Source: JAHIQC01 sp964565645 (lineage in GTDB: Bacteria; Actinomycetota; Coriobacteriia; Anaerosomatales; JAHIQC01). From it: a stretch of 64,000 bases of DNA. Both the position numbers and the translations under genes were made by a program. Location: NCBI GenBank assembly GCA_964565645.1, contig CAZMFQ010000005.1, forward strand, positions 62,001-126,000. The letters are read 5' to 3'. This document shows positions 33,570-41,767 of this stretch, one piece after another. Numbering within the stretch: position 1 is the first letter of the stretch; every line of letters starts with the position of its first letter. The notes below the pieces were generated by a model. It worked only from the letters and a program-made list of their open reading frames with translations, did not search any database and was not told the DNA's origin.

Positions 33570-35738
33570 CTAGTGGACCGCGCACGCGATGCACGGATCG
33601 AATGTATGGGCGACACGCAGTGCTTCGAGACCCTGCTGAGTGGCCTCGCCCGGATCGTCGAACGGGATGTTCTCCATCGCCTTCTCCATCGGACCGGGAT
33701 TGCTTCCGCCGTCCTTGGGGCTGGCGTTCCACGTCGTCGGAACGACGCACTGGTACGCGACGATCTTGCCCTGAACGTTGGTGGAGCAGAAGTGCGCGAG
33801 GGCGCCGCGAGGCGCTTCTGTCGCACCGTAGCCGGACATGGCCTCGGTGGGAGCCGGGATCGACTTCCACGTCGAGCCCTCGACGTCGAGGAGCGCCGTG
33901 CCCGTGAGGGCAAGGAGGTCGTCGATCATGCCGTCGGAACCGAAGGAACCATCCTGGCCGCCGTTGGCGCCAGGGGTGTAGGTCCCGATCATGCGCTGGA
34001 CGAGGTACAGAGCCTCGAGTGCACGTCCACGCAGGCGGTCCATGACGGACAGGCCACCGGCGATGTTGCGGATCCAGGTGTTCACGATACCTACGATGAA
34101 CGAGTTGCCACTCACATAGAGAGCCTCTGCGGCCGCTGTACTGGGAACCTCGACGTCGTAGTCGACCGTGATGACGTTCCACGGCTTCGCCACGCCGTAC
34201 ACGGTACCGGTGCCGTCATCGACGTTCGCAAGGCCCTCGCGGACGAGCGCGATCGCCAGGTCAGCAGCGACCATGGCAGGGTCGAGACCCGTGCTCTTGG
34301 CGTAGGCATCGTAGCCGGACACGCCACCAGGCATGTTCGCGGTCGCGAAGCTGCTCAGAAGCAAAGTGCCATCGACCTTGTACAGACCGGCGACGACCAT
34401 GCGAGCGAACGGTCCAACCTCGCAAGCCTTGCCCGCCCAGCGCGGACTCTTGATGTAGCTGTAGCCCACCGAACGAGCGGGCTTGGTGCGAGTCACTTCG
34501 CCCGGCTTGGCTGCGGTGTTCGTGTCGTACACGTACGCGGCCGTGTCGTACGAGGAGACTGCGTAGTGCGAGTTGGCGATGGACTCCGTCAGGTTGGTCG
34601 CCATGCTGCGATCGCCCTGCGGGAGCTGCGCGTCGCCGTCAGCGGTCCACTCAGCTGCCGTGGTGTTGTCACCAAGGAAGCTGTTGTAGATCGCGGTCTT
34701 GTTCGGCGCCGTGAAGTTCCACGTACCGTCCGCCGTCTTGACTCCACCGGGAAGCAGGAGCGAGTCGTCCGTCTGCGGGAACGCGCCCCACGCGACGAAG
34801 TTGCCGACGCCTGCGCCCCAACCGGTGTTCTGAGCAACCGGCGTGGCGTAGTCCGGATCCTGGTTGGCAAGACCCCACAACGCGCCAGCCTTCACTGTCT
34901 CAAGGGTGAGCGCGTTCGTCAGGTTGTCGTAGTTCGCATACAGGGCGCCGAGTGCCAGAACCAGCGGCACATGCTCCTTGAAGATGAACTTGCCGACCTC
35001 GGTCATGATCGTGCGATAGCTCTCGATACGATCGGTGAGATCCTCGGTGCCATCGAACGACACGCCGCCGCCGACGAAGCACGAGGTCATCGGCATACGT
35101 CCAGCGAACAGTGCGCCGGCCTCGAAGGTGAGACGACGGATGCGAAGTGCCTTGACGTACTGCGTGACGGCAGCGTCCCACAGACCATCGGAGTAGCCGT
35201 CGGTCTGGTGCGGAAGCACGCCCGCGCTGAGGCTGGCACCTGCGTATCCGCCAACAACACCGACACTGGGGTTGAGGAGGAGCGCGTGGTAGAAGCTGTC
35301 AGCGAAGAACGGCGTCCACGGCGGGGTGTTCGGACCCTGGACATAGTCCAGAGCCACGAGGTGATAGAAGTGCGTGAGGTGCGACATCAGGAACTCGGCC
35401 GAGAGGACAAGGTTCCGGATGAGGACCGCCTTGGCCGGAATACCGTAGGTCGTATCATCGACGAACGTGATGTGGCTGCGGCTGTAGCCGAGCACGGCAT
35501 CGGTGGCGTACGTGGAGGTCTGGCCGTGAGGTACCGGGCAGACGCCGCAGATACGCTGCGTGAACGTGATGGCGTCGTTGGCGTTGCGGCCAAGCAAGAA
35601 GTTCTCGAAGCCGCGCCACAGGTTTCCGTGGACATCGGCCTGGGTGACTCGGCCTGACGTGGTCGTCAGCTTGACGCCGAGGTGACCCTCAATTCGCGAG
35701 ATCGGATCGACCTCGAAGGTTCCTGTACGAAGAGCCAT
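33570..35738 (-). CDS. NiFe hydrogenase large subunit
   Basis: The two nickel-binding motifs are RICGVCP (Cys 64 and 67) and DPCIAC (Cys 716 and 719) at the very end. The N-terminal RIEGHLGV is also typical. The protein ends in CAVH, exactly at the histidine after which other large subunits are cut by a maturation endopeptidase, so no C-terminal propeptide exists. At 722 residues it is longer than the usual ~550-600, with a large insertion at about residues 300-420. It has no signal peptide of its own and should be exported with the Tat-targeted small subunit. H2 uptake facing outward is inferred. The hyp maturation genes are not in the window. Both motifs carry Cys, not Sec. Confidence 0.94.
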   Translation of the reverse strand: MALRTGTFEVDPISRIEGHLGVKLTTTSGRVTQADVHGNLWRGFENFLLGRNANDAITFTQRICGVCPVPHGQTSTYATDAVLGYSRSHITFVDDTTYGIPAKAVLIRNLVLSAEFLMSHLTHFYHLVALDYVQGPNTPPWTPFFADSFYHALLLNPSVGVVGGYAGASLSAGVLPHQTDGYSDGLWDAAVTQYVKALRIRRLTFEAGALFAGRMPMTSCFVGGGVSFDGTEDLTDRIESYRTIMTEVGKFIFKEHVPLVLALGALYANYDNLTNALTLETVKAGALWGLANQDPDYATPVAQNTGWGAGVGNFVAWGAFPQTDDSLLLPGGVKTADGTWNFTAPNKTAIYNSFLGDNTTAAEWTADGDAQLPQGDRSMATNLTESIANSHYAVSSYDTAAYVYDTNTAAKPGEVTRTKPARSVGYSYIKSPRWAGKACEVGPFARMVVAGLYKVDGTLLLSSFATANMPGGVSGYDAYAKSTGLDPAMVAADLAIALVREGLANVDDGTGTVYGVAKPWNVITVDYDVEVPSTAAAEALYVSGNSFIVGIVNTWIRNIAGGLSVMDRLRGRALEALYLVQRMIGTYTPGANGGQDGSFGSDGMIDDLLALTGTALLDVEGSTWKSIPAPTEAMSGYGATEAPRGALAHFCSTNVQGKIVAYQCVVPTTWNASPKDGGSNPGPMEKAMENIPFDDPGEATQQGLEALRVAHTFDPCIACAVH

Positions 35739-35759
35739 GTGCTATCCCTCCTTTCCCGG

Positions 35760-37088
35760 TTACCAGTTGACGAACGGAACGAAGCTGTCCGGATAACCCT
35801 TTTCGGTGCAGCCCATGCAGGGGTGCCCGGCACGAGTGCAGTGACCGCCCTGATGGCCGGTACCCATGGGGTTGGCCTCGGAGAGCCCGAACTCGAGCGC
35901 GGCGTTGTTGTGCGGCTGCTGTGCGTTCCAGCCGTGCGCGCCACAGAGGGACTTGACCGCGGGGCCCTTGCATCCGATCTTCTGCAGACAACCCGCATCG
36001 CCCGGCTTCTCGGCGAACTTGCCGATCGAGTAGTCGTTGTAGCGGGGGCAGAAGGGGCCGTGGATCGCGTAGGGATACGTGATCTTGAGTCGACGGGTCG
36101 CATCGACGGCCGAGGCCTTGATGCCGCCGCCGGCGGCGAGGATACCCAGAGCGCCGGCCGTGTTCGTCCCGGTCTCGGTGAGCTCAGGGATGATGGCGGT
36201 CTTGGCGTCGACGAGCCACGCGACGACCGTCAGAACGAACCACCAGGGGTTCGTCGGGCAACCGGGAACGTTGATGACCTTGGCCGCTGCGGCACGAGTC
36301 GCCACATCGTCGTAGAGGAAATCGTACGTACCCTTGGCGTCGGTCTGTGACATCTCCTTGAAGCCGGTGTCGGCCTCGGCGAGCGGAGAGACGCATCCCG
36401 GGTAGCCGCCGAACGTGGCGCACTGGCCGATGGCGATGACCGCCGGGCAGGTCGCCTTCGTGGCCAGGGCCTTGACGACCTCGTCGAAGCTGAGCTCGAA
36501 GCCGTTGGTCCCGTCCCAGTCATCGGACATGCCGATGGAGCACCAGGGCTTGCCGTTGCCGGCGGTGTCGCTCCACGCGCCACCCTGATCCTTGTCCTGG
36601 ATCGCGCCCTCGACGACCAGAACGAACGGGGTCGTGTTGGCGGGCTGCATGAACGTATGCAGCCACTGCGCGGCGAGGTCGCCACCCATGTTCATGACGG
36701 TCTCGTGATAGTCGAGCTCGATGATGTCGATGAGCACGTCCTGGATCGTGACCAGGTTGTCCGAACCGTCGAGGTTCAGCCCGGCCGCATGCAGAGTCAG
36801 GTCCGCGCCCGTGAGCGTCGCATTGCCAGTCGCGAGCCGCAGAGCGGCCAGCGTGCTGGTGGTCGTACCTTCGATCGCAGTGCCGGTCGCGTCCTCGAAG
36901 AGACCGAGGAGCGAGGTCGAGCACCCGGTGCACTCTGCGCCATGGACCCAAACCACTTTGGGCTTGCCGCCCGGCCAGTTGGCATAAGCGAACGCCTCGG
37001 AGAGCCGAGATACGTCAGCCTGGCCAAGACCGGCGGCGGCGGCGAGTGCACCCAATCGGGTGACAAACTGTCGCCTAGTTATAGCCAT
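35760..37088 (-). CDS. NiFe hydrogenase small subunit, Tat-exported
   Basis: The Tat signal is TRRQFVTRLGALAAAAG (Arg 5-6). The proximal cluster begins with GAECTGCS (Cys 53, 56), with further ligands in IAIGQCATFGGYPGC and VPGCPTNP. The medial/distal clusters are supplied by FCPRYNDY, GCLQKIGCKGP and the C-terminal HPCMGCTEKGYPD. Length is 442 residues, above the usual ~350, owing to inserts near residues 65-110 and 150-210. There is no C-terminal membrane helix, so the dimer is held by partners, perhaps the hexaheme cytochrome or the NHL/TPR proteins. A [NiFe] group 1-like external uptake enzyme is likely; the exact subgroup needs phylogeny. Confidence 0.94.
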   Translation of the reverse strand: MAITRRQFVTRLGALAAAAGLGQADVSRLSEAFAYANWPGGKPKVVWVHGAECTGCSTSLLGLFEDATGTAIEGTTTSTLAALRLATGNATLTGADLTLHAAGLNLDGSDNLVTIQDVLIDIIELDYHETVMNMGGDLAAQWLHTFMQPANTTPFVLVVEGAIQDKDQGGAWSDTAGNGKPWCSIGMSDDWDGTNGFELSFDEVVKALATKATCPAVIAIGQCATFGGYPGCVSPLAEADTGFKEMSQTDAKGTYDFLYDDVATRAAAAKVINVPGCPTNPWWFVLTVVAWLVDAKTAIIPELTETGTNTAGALGILAAGGGIKASAVDATRRLKITYPYAIHGPFCPRYNDYSIGKFAEKPGDAGCLQKIGCKGPAVKSLCGAHGWNAQQPHNNAALEFGLSEANPMGTGHQGGHCTRAGHPCMGCTEKGYPDSFVPFVNW

Positions 37089-37144
37089 ACCGTCTTTCCT
37101 CCTTCACCAGGTAAATCGAATGGCCTTTCCGGACCGGTGGGCAG

Positions 37145-37195
37145 AAAAACGCCACCTCCTTCCATTCCTTGGTCCGGGAACGGGGTGGAGGTGGC
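37145..37195 (-). terminator. Intrinsic terminator or attenuator in the hydrogenase leader
   Basis: GCCACCTCC (37195-37187) pairs perfectly with GGAGGTGGC (37159-37151), with an inner TTCC/GGAA hairpin, and GTTTTT follows. It lies 57 nt before the small-subunit gene and about 150 nt after the inverted repeat. Either it terminates read-through from the NHL gene or it attenuates the hydrogenase transcript. Confidence 0.65.
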
Positions 37196-37343
37196 GAGAC
37201 GGTCGTTGGCTGTTCTCTCGCAGGTCGCCTTTGCTTCGCATTCATCAGGCAACTGGTCGATCGCAGTCGGGTCGTCGTGCCGGCTCCAACCCGTGGTTGT
37301 CGTCGTGTGGTCCCCTGTCTACGTTGCGGGCATTGCACGGGTA

Positions 37344-37359
37344 TGTAACAACTGTTACA
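37344..37359. promoter_or_regulatory. Inverted repeat TGTAAC-AACT-GTTACA, operator candidate
   Basis: Perfect 6-bp arms around a 4-nt spacer, 256 bp upstream of the hydrogenase small-subunit gene. It matches the repeat upstream of fdhG (10505-10522) in both arms and spacing. Confidence 0.65.
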
Positions 37360-37433
37360 ACACCACATCGGAACTCTAGGCGTTCCGAATCGCCCTCGTC
37401 AAGGCTTCGTCGGGTTCAATCTGCTTTATGTTG

Positions 37434-38942
37434 CTACTCTCGCCCGCTCGTCCGCTCCGAACCGCCGTTCGTCTTGTCGTACCGCTCCAGGTACTCCTCC
37501 TGATCGACGACATCGACCTCAAGGAGCTTGGCAAGACGGCGCAATTCGGCGTCTTCGGTGCAGAACACGTGCGCTCTCTTGGCGATCGCCATGATCACGG
37601 CACTGTCGTGATCGATCTCCAGGCGATCCATCAGCGCCTTGGCATCTGACTCGGAGTGCTCGACAGGATTGAGCAGCTCGCCGAGGTCGATGTCGCCGGC
37701 GCGCATGTCTTTGAACACCTCGTAGACCGGAATCTCGACGATCCAGCGACGACGTCGCGCCGGCATCCTGTCAACGAGCTCCGCGGCGATCATCGCCGAG
37801 ATGAAGTCCTCGGTGGCGAAGAAGCGCTTGCGACGGGTCAGCAGAAGCAGCGGCAGCAAGAGCAGCGGCGCGAAGCACCAGCGCCAGTACGGCGCGATCT
37901 GCGAGAGCGGTACCGGTGAGACCTCTTCGGGCCAGCCCCAGACCTGAACGCGGGCATTGGCGCTGTCGGTGATGAAGATCAGGTTCTTGGGTCCGACGGC
38001 GAGATCGTTTGGGTAGCTGAACTGACCCTCGAGAACGCCGCGCTCACCGAAGTTGACGACCTTGTCGCCGTTGACACTCCAGATGGTGCCGTCATGAGCC
38101 AGCGTGTCCGCAACGACGAACTTGTCGGTGGCCGAAGACTCTTTGGAGCGGGCGAGGAAGTCGATGCCGCGAGGAAGGCCCTCGGTGACGATGATCTTCT
38201 CGTAGATCCCGGTCCGCGAGAACACCTGGATGCGGCGGTTGTTGCTGTCCGCCACATAGACCTTGTTCTTGAAGACCTTGACGCTGTTGGGGAACTGGAA
38301 CAGTTCCTGGTCCTTCTTGGCGTCGTTGACGAGCCCTGCGGTCCCGACCGACTTCTTGAACTTGCCGTCGGGATCGAAGATCAGGAGCCTGTGGCCGTTG
38401 AGGATCTCGGTGACGTACATGGTGCCGTCATCGGCGAACGTCAGCGCCACCGGCGCCCACTGGACGCCGTTCGTGTCGAACTTGGGCAGTTGGTCCTCGG
38501 GCAGCTTCGGATCGAAGTCGCCCAGATACTTGCCCTGCCTCGTGTACATGTGGATCGTGCGCATGCGCCGGTCCGAGACGTACATGTTGTCGTTCTTGGG
38601 ATTGTGAGCGACGTACAAGGGTACGACCGACTCGGTCCCGCCGATGGAACGCTTGAAGTCCCCGTCGAGGTTGGTCACGAAGACCTTCTGCTTGATCGAG
38701 TCGACCGTGTATACCTCGTTGTCCACGATGGCCACACCGATCGGCCGGGTCATGCGATCGTTCTCGGGACCACTGAACGAATACAGGAAGTCAGGCGCCG
38801 GGAGTATGTCGGTCGGTGCCCCGACGAAATCCAGGTCGAGACGCTTCGTGGTCCTGAAGTATGTGAAGTACGCCCCCACCGCCAAGAGCAGCAGCAGCAG
38901 GACGAGGATGATCGCGATCTTGCGCTTCTGTTTCCGGGTCAC
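37434..38942 (-). CDS. NHL beta-propeller membrane protein with PIN-like C-terminal domain (second copy)
   Basis: 502 residues with the same plan as 10594-12117: basic N-terminus, one helix (IAIILVLLLLLLAVGAYF), an external NHL propeller (repeats such as FPNSVKVFKNKVYVADSNNR), a second helix (FAPLLLLPLLLLTRRKRF), and a cytoplasmic domain with DHDSAVIMAIAKRAHVFCTE followed by DAELRRLAKLLEVDVVD. That last stretch has the alternating hydrophobic pattern and conserved T/D of PIN-like domains more clearly than the paralogue. The GTG start at 38942 follows GGGAGAGGTCGA. It is 15 bp downstream of the TPR gene and upstream of the hydrogenase operon. Membrane scaffold or sensor functions are possible; nuclease activity is unproven. 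Confidence 0.85.
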   Translation of the reverse strand: MTRKQKRKIAIILVLLLLLLAVGAYFTYFRTTKRLDLDFVGAPTDILPAPDFLYSFSGPENDRMTRPIGVAIVDNEVYTVDSIKQKVFVTNLDGDFKRSIGGTESVVPLYVAHNPKNDNMYVSDRRMRTIHMYTRQGKYLGDFDPKLPEDQLPKFDTNGVQWAPVALTFADDGTMYVTEILNGHRLLIFDPDGKFKKSVGTAGLVNDAKKDQELFQFPNSVKVFKNKVYVADSNNRRIQVFSRTGIYEKIIVTEGLPRGIDFLARSKESSATDKFVVADTLAHDGTIWSVNGDKVVNFGERGVLEGQFSYPNDLAVGPKNLIFITDSANARVQVWGWPEEVSPVPLSQIAPYWRWCFAPLLLLPLLLLTRRKRFFATEDFISAMIAAELVDRMPARRRRWIVEIPVYEVFKDMRAGDIDLGELLNPVEHSESDAKALMDRLEIDHDSAVIMAIAKRAHVFCTEDAELRRLAKLLEVDVVDQEEYLERYDKTNGGSERTSGRE

Positions 38943-38957
38943 TCGACCTCTCCCAAC

Positions 38958-40010
38958 CTAAGAACCGGCAAGCGGCTTGAGCCGCGCGATCTCTGACTTG
39001 GCCTTCGCGTTGTTCTCGTCGAGCGTCAACGCCTTCTCGTAGACGCTGATCGCCCCCTTGTAGTCCTTACGGCCGGCAAGAACCTCGGCGTGCACCAGCA
39101 ACGCGTCCACGCTCTCCGGGTCGATCGCGGTGGCCATGAGTGCTTCATGGAGCGCCTTCTCCTGATCGCCCGCGGCAAGCGCCTTCTTGGCGGCGGTGAT
39201 GCGCTCCTCGACCGTCCCGTACGAGGCAAGCGCCTCCGCGGGCGGATCAGCATCGGGGGCGAGCTTGGCGGCGAGCTGATAGTGGATGGCGGCGTTGATG
39301 TCGTCGTCCTGCTTCATGTAGATCTGGCCCATGAGGAAGTGGGCCTGCGCGAAGTTCGGGTCGAACGCAAGCGCCGTGAGCAGCTGCTCCTCGGCGGCAT
39401 CATACTCCTCGATGCCGAAGTAGGAACGCGCGAGATAGTAGTAGGTGTCGGACGCATCCTTCTTGATGCGTATCGAACCCTTGAAGTAGCCGATGGCGTC
39501 CTCGAAGCGCTCGTCCGCGAGCGCGAGCAGGCCGAGGTTGTACAGCGCCGTCTCGCGGCGGTTGTTCACATCCGAGTACTCCGAGCCGTCCGTGAGCTCC
39601 AGGACCTTCTCAAGGTAGCCTTGCGCCGAGTCGTACTCCTGCTGCGCTATCGCGAGGAGTCCCAGGTCCAGATACGCTCCGGTGTGGTCGGGTTCGATCT
39701 TGAGCGCATTCTTGAGCTGCTCGACCGCCTGCTCGTTCTTTCCGGCGGCCGCGTAGGCCTCGCCGAGGCGGACGCGCAGCGCCGCGTCGTTCGGAGCCTG
39801 ACGCACCTGTTCCTTGATCGTCTGGATGACGCGCAAGGCGGGAGTCGCGTTCTCCTGCTCACGGCGCACGAGATACACGCTGTACGCGAAGTACGCGCCG
39901 AGAAGGAGAAGGGAGGAGAGCAATACTCCGAGCGTGACGTTCAGGATGTTGTCGAGACGGTCGCGGCGCACCCCAAAGGTGGCCGCACCATCCGCTGGGG
40001 CCTCACCCAT
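38958..40010 (-). CDS. Membrane-anchored TPR protein (second copy)
   Basis: 350 residues: a short cytoplasmic N-terminus, one transmembrane helix (LGVLLSSLLLLGAYFAYSVY) and about seven TPR units (VRLGEAYAAAGKNEQAVEQL; LYNLGLLALADERFEDAIGY; VHAEVLAGRKDYKGAISVYE). It is the paralogue of 12135-13154. Unlike module A, here the TPR-NHL pair is separated from the upstream 20-heme cytochrome gene by 158 bp holding a weak copy of the inverted repeat, so the pair may have its own promoter. Confidence 0.86.
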   Translation of the reverse strand: MGEAPADGAATFGVRRDRLDNILNVTLGVLLSSLLLLGAYFAYSVYLVRREQENATPALRVIQTIKEQVRQAPNDAALRVRLGEAYAAAGKNEQAVEQLKNALKIEPDHTGAYLDLGLLAIAQQEYDSAQGYLEKVLELTDGSEYSDVNNRRETALYNLGLLALADERFEDAIGYFKGSIRIKKDASDTYYYLARSYFGIEEYDAAEEQLLTALAFDPNFAQAHFLMGQIYMKQDDDINAAIHYQLAAKLAPDADPPAEALASYGTVEERITAAKKALAAGDQEKALHEALMATAIDPESVDALLVHAEVLAGRKDYKGAISVYEKALTLDENNAKAKSEIARLKPLAGS

Positions 40011-40113
40011 GCGTGGTATTCCTCACGTAGTAGCGATCGAAACGTCGGGGGCCTGCCGGGGCTCGCTCCGACGTGGGCGAACGGTAGGCCAAAACTACAT
40101 ATCAGGCGCACAT

Positions 40114-40129
40114 TGTGTCAATAGTTACA
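40114..40129. promoter_or_regulatory. Imperfect inverted repeat TGTGTC-AATA-GTTACA
   Basis: The right half is identical to the operator candidates at 37344 and 45055; the left half matches 4 of 6 positions. It lies 104 bp upstream of the TPR gene at 38958-40010. On its own it would be unconvincing; its place in front of the same gene set makes it worth listing. Confidence 0.4.
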
Positions 40130-40168
40130 TTCCATACTCCACACACGCTCCACATATCGACGGCATAT

Positions 40169-41767
40169 CTACACACCGATGTCGTCATGGCACTTGCGGC
40201 ACAGCGCTGCGCCCTTGTACGGCGCGATCAGTTCGCCATGGATGTCGAGTGCGCCGTGGCACTCATAGCACAACCTCAGGTCATGGCCCTGGAGCTTCTC
40301 GCTCGCCTGCGCCGCGGCCGATGAGCCGAAGCTCACGTGACAGTCGTAGCACTTGTACGGACGCCCCTTGGACTCGGCCACGTTGAAGTGGACTGCGTGC
40401 TCGGCGAATCCCTTGTTCCGGATCTTGGTTGCGGGCTTCTGCTTCATCTCGTCATGACATGGGGCGCAGTTCACCTCAAGGAGCTCCGCGCGCTTGACCT
40501 TGTCGTGATGGCAGTTCTGGCAGGAGTTTCTGTTGGTATGGCAGACGTTGCAGTCCTTGCGGTCGACGTCGTTCTCGGGCTTGTGGTTCTCAAGCCAGTC
40601 AGGTGGGTGCGGCATGACCGTCTTGTGGCACTGCTTGCAGGACGCCGAGTCGTGACAGGAGCCGCAGGCGCCCTTCTGCTCCAAGTAGAGGCCGCCGTGA
40701 TCCGAGAGCCACTTGGCGTTCTTGTGGTCCTTGGGAATGACCTTGGTTGACGTCTGGGTTGCACTGATCTTCTTGCGACCCCAGTGACACTCGACGCAGA
40801 ACTCCGCCTGGTGACACATAGCGCAGTACTCGGGCGAGGTGTTGGCGCGCTCCTTGTGCTTGCCCGCCTCGAACTCCTTGGTGTGATCACCCGGTTTGAG
40901 TTCGAAGTCCTTGGGGTGGCACGCATAGCAGTCCTCGGTGGCGATCTCCCCCGCCCGCGCGTGCGTGAGCCCGTGGCAGCGGTAGCACGAGAGCATGTCC
41001 GGCCGCCTGACCTGCTCGAGCCCGTGGCCGAACTGATCGTGGCAGACCGTGCACTGGTAGTTCCTCTTGAGGTGCTCCGCGTGTGCGAAGATCACGCGCC
41101 CGGGAAGAAAGTCGTCGATATCCGGGTGACAGTAGATGCACTGGCCCATAGACGTGGGCTGCTTGGGATACACCGTGACGGTCGGCTTCTTGGGCTGGGT
41201 CTCGAGGATGCCCAGATAGATCGAGGGCATCGGGCCGACGTCGACGCGTTGCGCCTTGTGGCACGTATCGCAGTCGGCGACCGACTCGTGGCACAGCATG
41301 CACTGGTTGGCGTCCTTCTTGGCGCGGTCCGCGTGCGGCTTCTTGGCCCAGTCCTTGGTGTGCGTGGCCGGTCGCAGGTTGAACGAGGGGGTGTGGCAAG
41401 CGGAGCACTCACTGGTCGCGAGTTCCCCGGCGGGCCCGTGTGCGACGCCGTGGCAGTTGAAACACGATTCCATAGGGGGCACGTAGGTGGCGCCCGCCTC
41501 ATGCGCCGCTCTGAGGTGGCAGCCGGTGCAACTGACCATCAGGTGGTTGCCGTGACTGAACAGCAGTCCGGGCATCTTGGCTGTCCCGAGTCTGAGGTGG
41601 CACGGCGCGCAGTTGCTCGCCTCGACCTCGCCGTTGAGATCGATCGAGTCCGGAACCTGACCGGAAACCCGGCCAGGCGCGACAAGCACGAAGGCGGCGG
41701 CGGCCATAACGGCCACCGCCACCCCCATGAAGACGATGCGCTTGAAGCTGGATCTTACGAGAACCAC
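40169..41767 (-). CDS. Secreted 20-heme c-type cytochrome (second copy)
   Basis: 532 residues with an N-terminal signal or anchor helix (FMGVAVAVMAAAAFVLVAPG) and 20 CxxCH motifs from CAPCH to CRKCH. It aligns with 13199-14776 across the full length, with the same heme spacing and shared segments (FSHGNHL, ESCFNCHG, DWAKKPHA, GQCIYCHPDID, HAVHFNVAESKG, HDLRLCYECHG). No catalytic heme signature is visible. Its start overlaps the end of the 13-heme gene by 13 bp. It is a likely long-range electron carrier linking the membrane and the wall. Confidence 0.9.
   Translation of the reverse strand: MVLVRSSFKRIVFMGVAVAVMAAAAFVLVAPGRVSGQVPDSIDLNGEVEASNCAPCHLRLGTAKMPGLLFSHGNHLMVSCTGCHLRAAHEAGATYVPPMESCFNCHGVAHGPAGELATSECSACHTPSFNLRPATHTKDWAKKPHADRAKKDANQCMLCHESVADCDTCHKAQRVDVGPMPSIYLGILETQPKKPTVTVYPKQPTSMGQCIYCHPDIDDFLPGRVIFAHAEHLKRNYQCTVCHDQFGHGLEQVRRPDMLSCYRCHGLTHARAGEIATEDCYACHPKDFELKPGDHTKEFEAGKHKERANTSPEYCAMCHQAEFCVECHWGRKKISATQTSTKVIPKDHKNAKWLSDHGGLYLEQKGACGSCHDSASCKQCHKTVMPHPPDWLENHKPENDVDRKDCNVCHTNRNSCQNCHHDKVKRAELLEVNCAPCHDEMKQKPATKIRNKGFAEHAVHFNVAESKGRPYKCYDCHVSFGSSAAAQASEKLQGHDLRLCYECHGALDIHGELIAPYKGAALCRKCHDDIGV

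Larger units (their letters stand above)
37089..37433 (-). promoter_or_regulatory. Promoter/leader region of the hydrogenase operon
   Basis: No gene is visible in this 345-bp gap. It contains the inverted repeat at 37344-37359 and a hairpin with a U-run at 37145-37195. A -10-like TAGACA lies at about 37320-37315, roughly 30 bp downstream of the repeat centre, which would suit activation by a regulator bound near -41. If so, the transcript has a leader of about 220 nt. The layout parallels that of the fdh operon. Confidence 0.5.

Noticed and set aside
33551..33913. N-terminal extension of the second hexaheme cytochrome
   Set aside because: The extension lies over the hydrogenase C-terminus and lacks coding character; a strong ribosome-binding site and signal peptide start at 33550.
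33573..35657. 694-codon plus-strand open frame opposite the hydrogenase large subunit
   Set aside because: Mirror frame of a real gene; no signal, domain or ribosome-binding site.
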